This document shows, piece after piece, positions 29,421 through 36,502 of a stretch of 36,502 nucleotides of DNA (within the stretch, counting starts at the first letter, position 1; each line of letters starts with the position of its first letter). The DNA comes from Betaproteobacteria bacterium CG2_30_68_42 (GTDB lineage Bacteria; Pseudomonadota; Gammaproteobacteria; Burkholderiales; Rhodocyclaceae): positions 1 to 36,502 of the forward strand of contig MNXU01000021.1 of the NCBI GenBank assembly GCA_001872285.1. Direction: 5' to 3'. Below the pieces are notes generated by a model that was not told where the DNA came from, ran no database searches, and saw only the letters and a program-made list of their open reading frames with translations. The translations under genes and the position numbers were made by a program.

Positions 29421-30721
29421 CACGATGATGTCCGCAACGCCGCTCCCGGGTTAACGGGCCTGCTGCTGGGACTCTGTCGTGTCGAGACCACGCGAGTTCG
29501 ATCACCGGCACACATCCCGAGCGCCACGACCACCAACGGCAATACAGCGACGAAACGGAAATAAGTCAGGGTGGTGAAGCCGACCTCGAACAGCATCACC
29601 GCCGTCATGAACGGTACGTACAGCACCGCTCGGCGAAGATTGAACTTGAGGAACCGGTAGAACCCGAGATACATGAGAACCAGCAATGGAAGCGAGCCGC
29701 GAGTGATGTACTCGACATAACCAGAATCTCCGTAGAAAACCCTTCCCGGCAACTCGGCGAGACCCAGCGGCTTGAACAGGAACGACACGTTTTCCCTCAG
29801 GACACCTCCCTCACCGAAACGCGCAACCAAGCCGCTCGTCTGCTTCTCGAGAATACCAGCGATATCGGCGCTCAGTGGGGCGGCATAGGCAAGAGCGATT
29901 GCGGCCATCACTAAGCACCCGGACAACGCAAAGACTACCCGCTGGCGGGTTGTCGGAATCAGCACAACCGCCAATGCGGTGCTCGTCATCAATGCGAGCG
30001 CGAGAAGTGCGGAGTTCGACTTGAGCATGTAGGTGAGCGGTACGAAGGCCAGCGCGACCGCGAAATGCAGGGGCTTCCGGAATCGCACCCCCAACGCGAG
30101 GTGCACAGAAAAGAAGAGGAAATAAAACATCGCCGCAAGCGAATGCGTGCCGAACACGGTCACAGGCTTGCCGCTCCAACCGATCATGCTCCGAAGCAGG
30201 TCGTCGTAAAAAGCCGAGTAGTAGGCGAGGACGAAAAGTCTCACGATCTCGCTGTCCGCGACGATCCCATAGCCCAGAACCAGGATTGCGCCAGACAGGA
30301 CGAGCCACGCGCCGCGTAATGTACCGGGCTTAGCGCGTGTTCCCGGCTGCATTGTCGTTGCCGTAACGAAAAACAGATATGGCACAAGAGCGCCCCACGC
30401 GGTTCTTTCATCGGCCCAGAACGCCGAGAAACTCAGCAGCAAGGCGATGATAAAGCCGCCAATCAGGAGCTGCATATGCGAAAAGCCTCGCGTTCGCATC
30501 GCGACAATGGCCGTCGAGAGGGTCAGAACCAACGTGACGATCGCCGTTCGAGATTGCAGAATCTCGCCCTGATCGGACGTAGGCGCAAAAAGACCCACCG
30601 CGGCGAGGCCAATGAGCATCCAGAGAGACAGCGGCGCGGTCCGTGGCCTCTTGTGAAGGAACGAGCGAAGCAGCATGAACGGCGGTTCCATTCCGGATCG
30701 GCAGCGGATGGGGGTAGTCAT
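29420..30721 (-). CDS. wzy: O-antigen polymerase-like membrane protein (Wzy-type)
   Basis: 433 aa with about 11 hydrophobic segments and a large central loop (VTVFGTHSLAAMFYF, LKSNSALLALALM, ARFGEGGVLRENVSFLFKPL), the layout of Wzy/O-antigen ligase family proteins. Sequence conservation in this family is weak, so identification rests on topology and position just after the Wzx flippase. It would polymerise repeat units in the periplasm. The ATG at 30721 overlaps the wzx stop (ATGA). The long upstream extension of the frame is a shadow of wzx. Confidence 0.78.
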   Translation of the reverse strand: MTTPIRCRSGMEPPFMLLRSFLHKRPRTAPLSLWMLIGLAAVGLFAPTSDQGEILQSRTAIVTLVLTLSTAIVAMRTRGFSHMQLLIGGFIIALLLSFSAFWADERTAWGALVPYLFFVTATTMQPGTRAKPGTLRGAWLVLSGAILVLGYGIVADSEIVRLFVLAYYSAFYDDLLRSMIGWSGKPVTVFGTHSLAAMFYFLFFSVHLALGVRFRKPLHFAVALAFVPLTYMLKSNSALLALALMTSTALAVVLIPTTRQRVVFALSGCLVMAAIALAYAAPLSADIAGILEKQTSGLVARFGEGGVLRENVSFLFKPLGLAELPGRVFYGDSGYVEYITRGSLPLLVLMYLGFYRFLKFNLRRAVLYVPFMTAVMLFEVGFTTLTYFRFVAVLPLVVVALGMCAGDRTRVVSTRQSPSSRPVNPGAALRTSS

Positions 30722-32172
30722 TCGTCTGTGCGATTCGAATGGGCGGAGGTCCGCTGCCCCACGCCGCCGTGCCCCAGCTTTCGCTTCAGCGGCGCGAAGC
30801 GCAGCAGGACGATCGCGGCGAGCCCATAGACGAGCATACCGGTTGCAGTCTGAATTGCGAGTCCGATGGGGCCGGTCATGTTCCGAATGGGCCAGACGGC
30901 GGCAGCCATGGCCATGGTGGCCACGAGGATCGCGACCAGTTTCGACGGCTCGCACGGCAACGGCATGATGCGCCGGCCTACCCATGCCGACATCAGCGCG
31001 CTCAGCGTGGCGGAGAAAGCGGCGGTCAGCGCGGCGGCTGCGATTCCGTAAATCGGTACGAGCAGCGTGATCAGGACTACGGATAGCGCGCTCGACAACA
31101 GCGTGAGTGTGATCAGAACCGCACCGCGCCCCTCGAGAATGAACGGGATGTCGAAGTAAAGCGTCTTCAGCGCATAGGCAAGCGCAGTCACCGCAAAAAT
31201 GGGCAGCAAATCCGCGGCGGTATGCTCGAACGTGCCGCCGAGGAGCACATGGGTGAAATTGCCCGAAATCATGATCATCCCCGTGACCACCGGAGCGCCG
31301 ATCGCCAGCAGGCTGGACAGTCCATTGCGCAACTGGTTGAGGCACGCCTCGGCGTCGTTTGCCTCGCGGGCACGCACGACCGCGGGGTAGAAGCCAAGGT
31401 AGACTGCAAACATCACCACCCCCAGCGTTCGCTGGACGAGGTCTGCGCCGGCCGAGTAGAGGCCGGTGTCTGCCGCGCCGAGAAAGTAGCCGATGATGGC
31501 GCGGTCCGCCAGGCTCCCCAACAAGGTCAGAGTATAGTGGATGCCGAGCGGCACACCCTGGCGGGCGATCTGGCGCAGCGGCGCCGGATCGAGGCGCGGG
31601 GCGACGACAAACGCAATCGTGTGGAAGTTGAATAGGACCACCGCCGTGCCCAGCCCGATCAACAGTCCGCCCATCGCGGCGTGGTAGCCATATCCCAGTC
31701 CCGTCAGCACGAGGACCGCGAGAAACGTCGCGACGGCGCGAAATATCGCCATCCGGGAATAGCGCCCCGCCTTGAGCTCCGCGATGTTGAGATTCCCGAC
31801 CGTGTCGAACATGCCCTGCATGAGGGCAAGAGCGAGCACGCCGACGATGATCTGGAGGTGAATGGTGCCGGCCAGGATCGTGCCGAGCACAGGGACGGTC
31901 GCCACCAGGGCCAAACCGGTGAGCAGATAGGCGCCGAACACGCATCGGAGGAAGGTATCCCGCTTTGCTTCCCAGGCTGCGGCGTATCTGGACACCCCCT
32001 GGCACAGCCAGTGAAAGGCGAGCGCGCTGGCCATCGTGCCATAAGCCACGGCCAGTGCGTACTCGCCATATTCACTCGCGCTCAGACGGCGAGACAGCAA
32101 CATCAGGGTTGCCAGATTGACGGCACCGGGCACGACGCGGGCCAGCAGATATGCGAGCGTGTTACGCAGCAT
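30718..32172 (-). CDS. wzx: Polysaccharide flippase (Wzx/MOP family)
   Basis: 484 aa with roughly 12-14 membrane segments. It begins MLRNTLAYLLARVVPGAVNL then ATLMLLSRRLSASEYGEYAL, the N-terminal helix pair of the polysaccharide transporter family (PST). Other parts: LNQLRNGLSSLLAIGAPVVT, FTHVLLGGTFEHTAADLLPI and a C-terminal pair of helices. It exports lipid-linked repeat units across the inner membrane. It opens the main EPS operon, 58 bp after the last pseudopilin stop, with only a weak ribosome binding site. The longer frame to 32346 runs into that gene. Confidence 0.9.
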   Translation of the reverse strand: MLRNTLAYLLARVVPGAVNLATLMLLSRRLSASEYGEYALAVAYGTMASALAFHWLCQGVSRYAAAWEAKRDTFLRCVFGAYLLTGLALVATVPVLGTILAGTIHLQIIVGVLALALMQGMFDTVGNLNIAELKAGRYSRMAIFRAVATFLAVLVLTGLGYGYHAAMGGLLIGLGTAVVLFNFHTIAFVVAPRLDPAPLRQIARQGVPLGIHYTLTLLGSLADRAIIGYFLGAADTGLYSAGADLVQRTLGVVMFAVYLGFYPAVVRAREANDAEACLNQLRNGLSSLLAIGAPVVTGMIMISGNFTHVLLGGTFEHTAADLLPIFAVTALAYALKTLYFDIPFILEGRGAVLITLTLLSSALSVVLITLLVPIYGIAAAALTAAFSATLSALMSAWVGRRIMPLPCEPSKLVAILVATMAMAAAVWPIRNMTGPIGLAIQTATGMLVYGLAAIVLLRFAPLKRKLGHGGVGQRTSAHSNRTDE

Positions 32173-32230
32173 CGGGACCGGAACCGACCGGGTGCTGATC
32201 ACTGCAGGCAGGCGGGTCCGACCGCCGCCG

Positions 32231-32758
32231 TCATCGCCGCAGTGCCTCGGCCGCTGGCACCCGGCTCGTGTGCGCGCCGGGCGTACTGCGCGGGGACGCG
32301 TAGACGAACTGCCAGTCCCGATAGGACTCGGCATTCTCGAAGGCAACGTCCTCGGCCGCGAAACCGCTCCGCTTCATCGGCATGCCGTCGAACAGACTGT
32401 TCACCCCCAGCAGTTCTCCCTGCGGTCCCCTGACCAGCTCCCACGCTGCTTTTCCGGTCAATGGATCGAGATAGATCTTGCGAAGATGGCGCCGTATCGC
32501 CGGATCGCGGCGGTCGTGCAGAAGTTCTTCCAGCTCGCGGGGGTAGCTTCCCGCACCCGCCGGACTCGCCGCGTAGTACCGCTCGATCGCCCGCCTGAAC
32601 TCCCCGCCCACGAACAGCAACTGCTCTTCCCTGTCGCGCCGCACGCTCGTGGTCCAGGCTTCGCCCACGGCCGCCAGCGCCGCCCCCATCAGCGCCACCA
32701 GCAGCAGCGCGCCGAGGTAGGTGAATCCGCGCTCGCGTGCGGGCGGCGATTCTACCAT
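32231..32758 (-). CDS. Type II pseudopilin-like protein
   Basis: 175 aa. A prepilin-type leader: MVESPPARERG followed by FTYLGALLLVALMGAALAAV, with the cleavage Gly before Phe. The usual Glu at mature position 5 is Gly, so it is a minor pseudopilin or an unusual one. The rest has RREEQLLFVGGEFRRAIERYY-like and YPRELEELLHDRRDP, typical of GspG/GspH-like globular domains with a 'YPxxLxxL' turn. The start overlaps the preceding stop by 7 bp. It lacks other T2SS genes nearby. Confidence 0.85.
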   Translation of the reverse strand: MVESPPARERGFTYLGALLLVALMGAALAAVGEAWTTSVRRDREEQLLFVGGEFRRAIERYYAASPAGAGSYPRELEELLHDRRDPAIRRHLRKIYLDPLTGKAAWELVRGPQGELLGVNSLFDGMPMKRSGFAAEDVAFENAESYRDWQFVYASPRSTPGAHTSRVPAAEALRR

Positions 32759-33129
32759 TGCCCGTAGGGCTCCCCGCTGCTCGCGGTGCCCGGCGCTCCG
32801 CTGCGCACGTCCTCGACGGCGCCGGCCTTCGGATCCTCGGGCGCGACGGCGATCCAGGTCGCCTTGCTCTCCGTGACCGGATCGACCGGCACCGCGCGCA
32901 GGTAGCGCTGCGTGGCCAGCTCGTCGATCGACTCCGGGTACTTGCCCCGGTCGGCGTAGAACTTCTGCAGCGCGTCGCGCATCTGGTAGAGGTTCTCCTT
33001 CAGCACCGCCTCCTTCGACTTCTGCACGCTCTGGAAGTAGCGCGGCAGCGCGATCGTGAGCAGGGTGGCGATGATGGCCATCACCACCAGCAGCTCGATC
33101 AGGGTGAAGCCGCCGCGCCTGCCCGCCAT
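32752..33129 (-). CDS. GspG-like pseudopilin
   Basis: 125 aa. MAGRRGG-FTLIELLVVMAIIATLLTIA is a canonical type IV prepilin leader with Glu at +5. Then come MRDALQKFYADRGKYPESID and LRAVPVDPVTES, the GspG-like calcium-loop area (YPxxxxxL...VPxDP). It is shorter than full GspG (about 140 aa). The ATG at 33129 follows the previous stop by 4 bp. It is probably processed by a prepilin peptidase and assembled in a periplasmic pseudopilus or pilus encoded elsewhere. Confidence 0.9.
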   Translation of the reverse strand: MAGRRGGFTLIELLVVMAIIATLLTIALPRYFQSVQKSKEAVLKENLYQMRDALQKFYADRGKYPESIDELATQRYLRAVPVDPVTESKATWIAVAPEDPKAGAVEDVRSGAPGTASSGEPYGQW

Positions 33130-33133
33130 CGCC

Positions 33134-33634
33134 TCACCAGTCCCGGTAGAAGCTGCCATCGAGCGCCTGCTTTTCCGATGTGCTGAAGACGTCGAACACG
33201 TCATCGCCTTCCTCGGGCTCATCCGGCGGGCTCCTGTACGAGCGCCTGCCCCAGGTCTGCGCCGGCGGTGCCGCGGGATCGCCCTCGAAGAACGGCTCGC
33301 GCGGCAGACGCCGCAGGAAATAGATCTTAGCCTTGTTCGGATTGCGCACGTCTTCCACCCCCCCGACCAGCACCTCGAGCTTCGGCGGATAGCCGGTCTC
33401 GTCCACCTTGCGCTCGATGCGCCCCTCGTCCCAGGCGCGTTTGTAGGCATCGATCGCGGTGCGCACCTCGCGCAGGGCGCGCCTCAAGTCCTGCTCCTTC
33501 GTGCGCTGTACCGACAGCTCGGCGAGCGGAAACGCCACCGCCGCCAGCAGCGCGACGATGGCCACCGTGATGACCAGTTCGATGTAGGTGAAGCCCCGCC
33601 CGGGGCGGGTGCCTCGGCGTGACGGGATTCTCAA
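33134..33634 (-). CDS. Pseudopilin-like protein (GspG type)
   Basis: 166 aa. The leader MRIPSRRGTRPGRG precedes FTYIELVITVAIVALLAAVA with Glu at +5. The mature domain has LREVRTAIDAYKRAWDEGRI, GYPPKLEVLVGGVE and FLRRLPREPFFEGD, matching the pseudopilin 'YPPxLexLVxGV...LRRiPrDP' pattern seen in these small operons. The C-terminus (DEPEEGDDVFDVFSTSEKQ) is acidic. No ATG exists in frame; TTG at 33634 is the only reasonable start, since an in-frame stop lies upstream. It is the first gene of a three-gene orphan set. Confidence 0.82.
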   Translation of the reverse strand: MRIPSRRGTRPGRGFTYIELVITVAIVALLAAVAFPLAELSVQRTKEQDLRRALREVRTAIDAYKRAWDEGRIERKVDETGYPPKLEVLVGGVEDVRNPNKAKIYFLRRLPREPFFEGDPAAPPAQTWGRRSYRSPPDEPEEGDDVFDVFSTSEKQALDGSFYRDW

Positions 33635-34042
33635 CGCAAGGGTTTCGACAGACCCACGGGATTCGAGTCATGATAATGCACTTCGCGCTTCGGGCCCGCG
33701 CGGCGCGTGCGTGCGCGGCTGCGCGTCGTGCTCGCGGGCGGCTCTCGCGCCGGACGCACGGCGCACCGACGGCAGGGTGTAAAAGGCGAAGCGCACTGCA
33801 CCGGTCTCCCCGCAGCCACCGAAATAGCCGGGGGCCGGACATCGGGCGCAATGCCCTGCGGTCATCGCGCGCTTCGGTCACTCGCCGATGGATGCGGCCG
33901 CGAGTCCCTCCGAGACGCAGTTGAGCACGTTCGGCAATGCCTTCGTCGTCGCGAAGTGGCCGCTGGCGACGGCATGAACTATATTGATATAGGTCAAATC
34001 CATCCGTGCCGCCCTGCCGGCACGCCGTTCGGGAGGGCAATG
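33635..34042. other. Divergent gap before the FG-GAP pseudogene
   Basis: About 400 bp without a supported gene; the frames are Arg/Ala-rich shadows. The right end holds an FNR-like box (33984-33997) inside an AT-rich island with the inverted repeat CTATATTGATATAG (33980-33993). The pseudopilin operon promoter must lie at the left end, but I see no convincing -35/-10 there. Confidence 0.4.
33984..33997 (+). promoter_or_regulatory. FNR/Anr-type binding site
   Basis: TTGATATAGGTCAA matches the FNR/CRP-family consensus TTGAT-N4-ATCAA at 9 of 10 positions. It lies about 45 bp upstream of the pseudogene start. No clear -10 is seen at the class II distance. It overlaps an AT-rich palindrome. Confidence 0.45.
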
Positions 34043-34835
34043 ATGAACCCCATCCGCTCCGCTCTCGTCTCGACCTTGGTGGGGGCGCTGCTGCTTCCGG
34101 CAGCAGCGTCAGCTTTCTCCATCGCGCCCTACTTCCCGCTGTCCGACGGAAGCTTCTGGACCTATGCGGTCTCGGACACCACCGGAAGTTCCGATACGTT
34201 GACCCAGCGCGTCCAGAGCGGCGCCTTCCTGGTCAACAACCGGGTGACCAAGGCGCTGGCGGAGGACTCCGCAGGCGACGCCGACTATTACACCAACGAT
34301 GCGAACGGCATCCGCGGGCGGCGTGACCGAGACCTCCGAGCTCACCAGCGCGAACATCATTGCGCCCGACACCGCGCCGGACGCGTTCGCTTTGACCGCG
34401 CAGACCGGGGTCGCGCCTGGCGCACCGGTCACCTCCGATTCGATCACCGTCGCCGGCATCAACGCGCCGGCACCGATCGGCATGGTTGGGGGCGAGTACA
34501 GCATCGCCGGGCTGCCGTTCACGGCCGAGCCGGGTTCGGTGGTTGCCGGCCAGAGCGTTCAGCTCCGCCAGACCGCGTCGACGAGCGGTTCAACGGTGAG
34601 ACAGGCCGTACTGACCGTGGGCGGGGTTCAGGGCGTGTTCAGCGTGACCACCAGCAACGCTGCTCGTAGCGACCTCGACGGCAACGGCAAGGCCGATCTG
34701 CCCTGGCGCGACACCAACGCCGCTTCGCCCAGCTTCGGCCGCAACATCGTCTGGCTGATGAACGGTGCCACCCGCGCAGGCTCCGGCGAGATCCCGAGAA
34801 TCGACGATGCGAACTGGAGGGTAGTGGGGCCGTAA
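34043..34835 (+). pseudogene. Broken exported FG-GAP-repeat protein gene
   Basis: The first part (34043 to about 34316) encodes a signal peptide, MNPIRSALVSTLVGALLLPA then AAASAFS, and a domain IAPYFPLSDGSFWTYAV... ending YYTNDANGIR. The frame then shifts. A second frame (about 34317-34835) encodes a beta-domain (VAPGAPVTSDSITVAGINAP, GGEYSIAGLPFTAEPG, LTVGGVQGVFSVTT) and one FG-GAP-like repeat, DLDGNGKADLPWRDTN ... FGRNIVWLMNG ... NWRVVGP, then stop. The paralogue at 35942 continues differently after the matching GIR, so the break is an internal deletion, not a single-base slip. The repeat array also ends early. The GGAGGG ribosome binding site is still present. Confidence 0.75.
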
Positions 34836-34883
34836 CGCCTTGCGACCGCTCGCTCGCCGGAATTCCGAGCCTTTGTGGGCGCG

Positions 34884-34912
34884 TTGCACGATGTAACCCG
34901 ACTAGTTACAAT
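34884..34912 (+). promoter_or_regulatory. higBA promoter with overlapping operator
   Basis: TTGCAC (34884-34889) and TACAAT (34907-34912) are 17 bp apart. An inverted repeat TGTAAC-N7-GTTACA (34892-34910) covers the spacer and -10, as expected for the HigA (HTH) operator in autoregulated modules. The start site would fall on or next to the A of the higB ATG (34918), so the transcript is probably leaderless. Confidence 0.75.
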
Positions 34913-34917
34913 CGCGC

Positions 34918-35196
34918 ATGATCCGGGGCTTCAAGCACAAGGGTCTGGCCCGGTTCTTCGGCACCGGGTCCAGGTCCGGGATCCAAGCTCGACACGCCGC
35001 GCGTCTGCGCCTCGTTCTGGCGCAGATCGACGCAGCCACCGGCCCCGGCGACATGGCGCTTCCCGGACTGGGCCTACATGCGTTGAAAGGCGACAAAAAG
35101 GGCACATGGTCGGTGTGGGTGAGCGGGAACTGGCGCGTGACGTTCCGGTTCATCGGCAAGGATGCCGATGCCGTCGATTACGAGGACTACCACTGA
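34918..35196 (+). CDS. higB: HigB-type toxin (RelE/ParE superfamily)
   Basis: 92 aa, standard length. It begins [20 protein letters not shown] and has [40 protein letters not shown], the classic HigB ending with W-x-V-x-V-S-G-N-W-R. HigB toxins are ribosome-dependent mRNA endonucleases. The toxin precedes the antitoxin, the typical higBA order. There is no ribosome binding site, which fits a leaderless start at 34918. The basic residues, the conserved Arg and the C-terminal Tyr-Glu-Asp-Tyr are intact, so it is likely active. Confidence 0.93.
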   Translation: MIRGFKHKGLARFFGTGSRSGIQARHAARLRLVLAQIDAATGPGDMALPGLGLHALKGDKKGTWSVWVSGNWRVTFRFIGKDADAVDYEDYH

Positions 35197-35206
35197 GAGG
35201 TTCGCC

Positions 35207-35491
35207 ATGCGCATGCACAATCCGCCTCACCCCGGTGAGATCCTCAAGTCGCTGTGCCTCGATCCCCTGGGCCTGAGCGTGACCCGGGCGGCGCAAGCCC
35301 TGGGGGTCAGCCGCAAGACGCTCTCCGCCGTCCTGAACGGGCGCGCGGGCATCAGCCCGGAAATGGCGGTGCGCCTGTCCATCGCCTTCGGCACCTCGTC
35401 GGAGAGCTGGCTGAACCATCAGGTGCGGTTCGACCTCTGGCACGCCGAGCAACACCGCAAGGCCCTGAAGGTGGTCAAGCTCGCGGCATGA
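35207..35491 (+). CDS. higA: HigA-type antitoxin, HTH
   Basis: 94 aa. It starts [20 protein letters not shown], the diagnostic HPGE(I/V)L motif, followed by the Xre helix-turn-helix [20 protein letters not shown] then [20 protein letters not shown] and [16 protein letters not shown]. It neutralises HigB and represses the shared promoter at the TGTAAC/GTTACA operator. GAGAGG lies 7 bp upstream, and the gene begins 10 bp after higB. No sign of decay. Confidence 0.94.
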   Translation: MRMHNPPHPGEILKSLCLDPLGLSVTRAAQALGVSRKTLSAVLNGRAGISPEMAVRLSIAFGTSSESWLNHQVRFDLWHAEQHRKALKVVKLAA

Positions 35492-35941
35492 CGCACGAGG
35501 CCGATCGGGCCAGATCGTTCCCGCGGCACGAGAACGCCCGCCCCTCGCGCCGGACGCGCCCGCCGAACGGCACATCGCCGGCATCGGGGACGACAGCGGG
35601 GGGTCAATCCGACCCGCTTCGGCGCTAGACCACCGCCGCCTCGCCGCACTTCGGCCGCAACCGCGTGCGGCCGAGGACCGGAGGGCGCGCAGCCCATACG
35701 GCGAACGCTCGCGGCCGTCCGACGCAAACACGCAGGCCGCGGCGGGTCCGCCCTCACCGCCGCTGCGCGATCAGGCTCGCGGATTTCTCGCGCGTACCGG
35801 CACCACACGGAAGCGCAAGTCGGGCTGGAAGCGTCTATCATGAAATGAAAGGCGAACTAAACGGCGGACACGTTCGAGCATTCCCGCCGGGCAGGCATGG
35901 CTACGCATTCTGTACCGCAAGCGGCGGCAAGGAGCAGCGAA
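35492..35941. other. Gap between higBA and the terminal gene
   Basis: About 450 bp with no intact gene. It contains the decayed FG-GAP remnant at 35589-35670. Close to the right end the ribosome binding site AAGGAG precedes ATG 35942. Near 35837 TATCAT could be a -10, but its -35 is poor. I see no terminator hairpin after higA. Confidence 0.4.
35589..35670 (+). pseudogene. Decayed FG-GAP repeat remnant
   Basis: This stretch aligns by eye with the FG-GAP repeat of the broken gene at 34677-34756: GACGACAGCGG against GACGGCAACGG, and CTTCGGCCGCAAC identical in both, with small indels and an in-frame TAG. It encodes a faint GDDSGGS ... HFGRN pattern, as the next repeat of the same array would. 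It lies right after higBA. Confidence 0.5.
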
Positions 35942-36502
35942 ATGAACGGCAGATTTCCCGAGCCGGTCGCCGGTCCACAAGGACGTGACCGTCGCATCCG
36001 AGCGGCGCGTTGGACACGACGCATTGACAGGTTCGTCCACATGGCGATCGGGGTGGTTGCACTCCTGCTTCCGCTGTGGGCAGGCGCGATCGCAACTGGA
36101 CCGTATCTGCCGCTCAACAGCGGCACCACCTGGACCTACGCGCGGGACGGCAGCGGCGCCTATGTCACGGAAGTCCTGGAGGGCAGTTACGTCGTCAACG
36201 GCGTGGCGACCAAGGCGCTTTTCGACGGAGAGGATTCCTCGATTACATATTTGACCAACGACTCCAGCGGCATCCGCGAGCACGCCGCGTTCGTCCCGTC
36301 GGTAGCCTTCAAAGCTACCACGACCTGGCGGATGATCACGCTTTCGCCTCCTTTCAAAGACGCTGAGCCCGCGATGGACATCGGCGCAACCGTCCCGAGC
36401 TCTGGCGCGGCGAATTTTGAGTATGGGGGGAGCGAAACATTCCCGTTGAGCTACACGGGCAATTCGACGCTTGTCGGGTTCGAGACGATCACGGTTCCAG
36501 CG
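35942..36502 (+). CDS. Exported protein, paralogue of the broken gene (partial)
   Basis: 187 codons, open at the right edge. It starts MNGRFPEPVAGPQGRDRRIR, then a hydrophobic signal segment AIGVVALLLPLWAGAIA and a domain GPYLPLNSGTTWTYARDGSG, YVVNGVATKALFDGEDSS, TYLTNDSSGIREHAAFVPS. These parts match the N-terminal part of the pseudogene at 34043 (PLSDGSFWTY, LVNNRVTKAL, YYTNDANGIR). The two are therefore tandem paralogues, and this one is apparently intact so far. AAGGAG is 9 bp upstream. FG-GAP repeats may follow past the edge. Confidence 0.85.
   Translation, partial: MNGRFPEPVAGPQGRDRRIRAARWTRRIDRFVHMAIGVVALLLPLWAGAIATGPYLPLNSGTTWTYARDGSGAYVTEVLEGSYVVNGVATKALFDGEDSSITYLTNDSSGIREHAAFVPSVAFKATTTWRMITLSPPFKDAEPAMDIGATVPSSGAANFEYGGSETFPLSYTGNSTLVGFETITVPA

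Overview
This is a high-GC window from a Gram-negative proteobacterium. A betaproteobacterium is the most likely source, because the order ssb, MFS transporter, divergent uvrA is familiar from that class and a PEP-CTERM protein is present. Most of the window is envelope and extracellular polysaccharide biosynthesis. All identifications come from reading the sequence; no database search was run.

Region 1 (1-10292, minus strand) is an LPS or surface-glycan operon. Read from its promoter near 10420, it encodes a heptosyltransferase-III-like GT9, a GT4 enzyme, an MsbA-type lipid flippase, a second GT4, a CE4 polysaccharide deacetylase, a second GT9, a GT2, glucose-1-phosphate cytidylyltransferase (rfbF), CDP-glucose 4,6-dehydratase (rfbG) and the first 32 codons of an RmlC-like sugar 3,5-epimerase. 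Many junctions are 4-bp ATGA or GTGA overlaps, which implies translational coupling. A 316-bp gene-free gap (4041-4356) interrupts it.

Region 2 (10496-18057) is housekeeping: a secreted PEBP/YbhB-like protein, an alkaline-phosphatase-superfamily phosphodiesterase, an OsmC-like peroxidase, SSB, an MFS transporter with an extra C-terminal domain, and UvrA. In the gap at 12276-12412, on the minus strand, lies a complete but unannotated transcription unit: sigma70 promoter, two hairpins with CCUCCU or CUCCUCC loops, and an intrinsic terminator. It looks like a small RNA of the anti-Shine-Dalgarno (CcsR/cuckoo-like) type and is the most interesting item here.

Region 3 (18058-20445) holds a possible small protein, a 102-bp element with 23-bp perfect terminal inverted repeats (MITE-like), an exported MORN-repeat protein, and a PEP-CTERM protein with a sigma54-type promoter.

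Region 4 (20477-33634, minus strand) starts with three orphan type II pseudopilins, followed by an exopolysaccharide operon: Wzx flippase, Wzy-like polymerase, two glycosyltransferases, a GNAT-like enzyme, a CE4-like deacetylase, a Tat-exported pectate-lyase-fold protein, an AsnB-type amidotransferase and a PglA/CapM-like GT4. No exosortase gene is in the window.

Region 5 (33635-36502) is a degenerate accessory patch. It has a broken gene with a frameshift and a C-terminal FG-GAP repeat, a compact higBA toxin-antitoxin module with a self-regulatory promoter, a decayed FG-GAP remnant, and the start of an apparently intact paralogue that runs off the window. The arrangement suggests that higBA sits between two repeats of a former FG-GAP gene.
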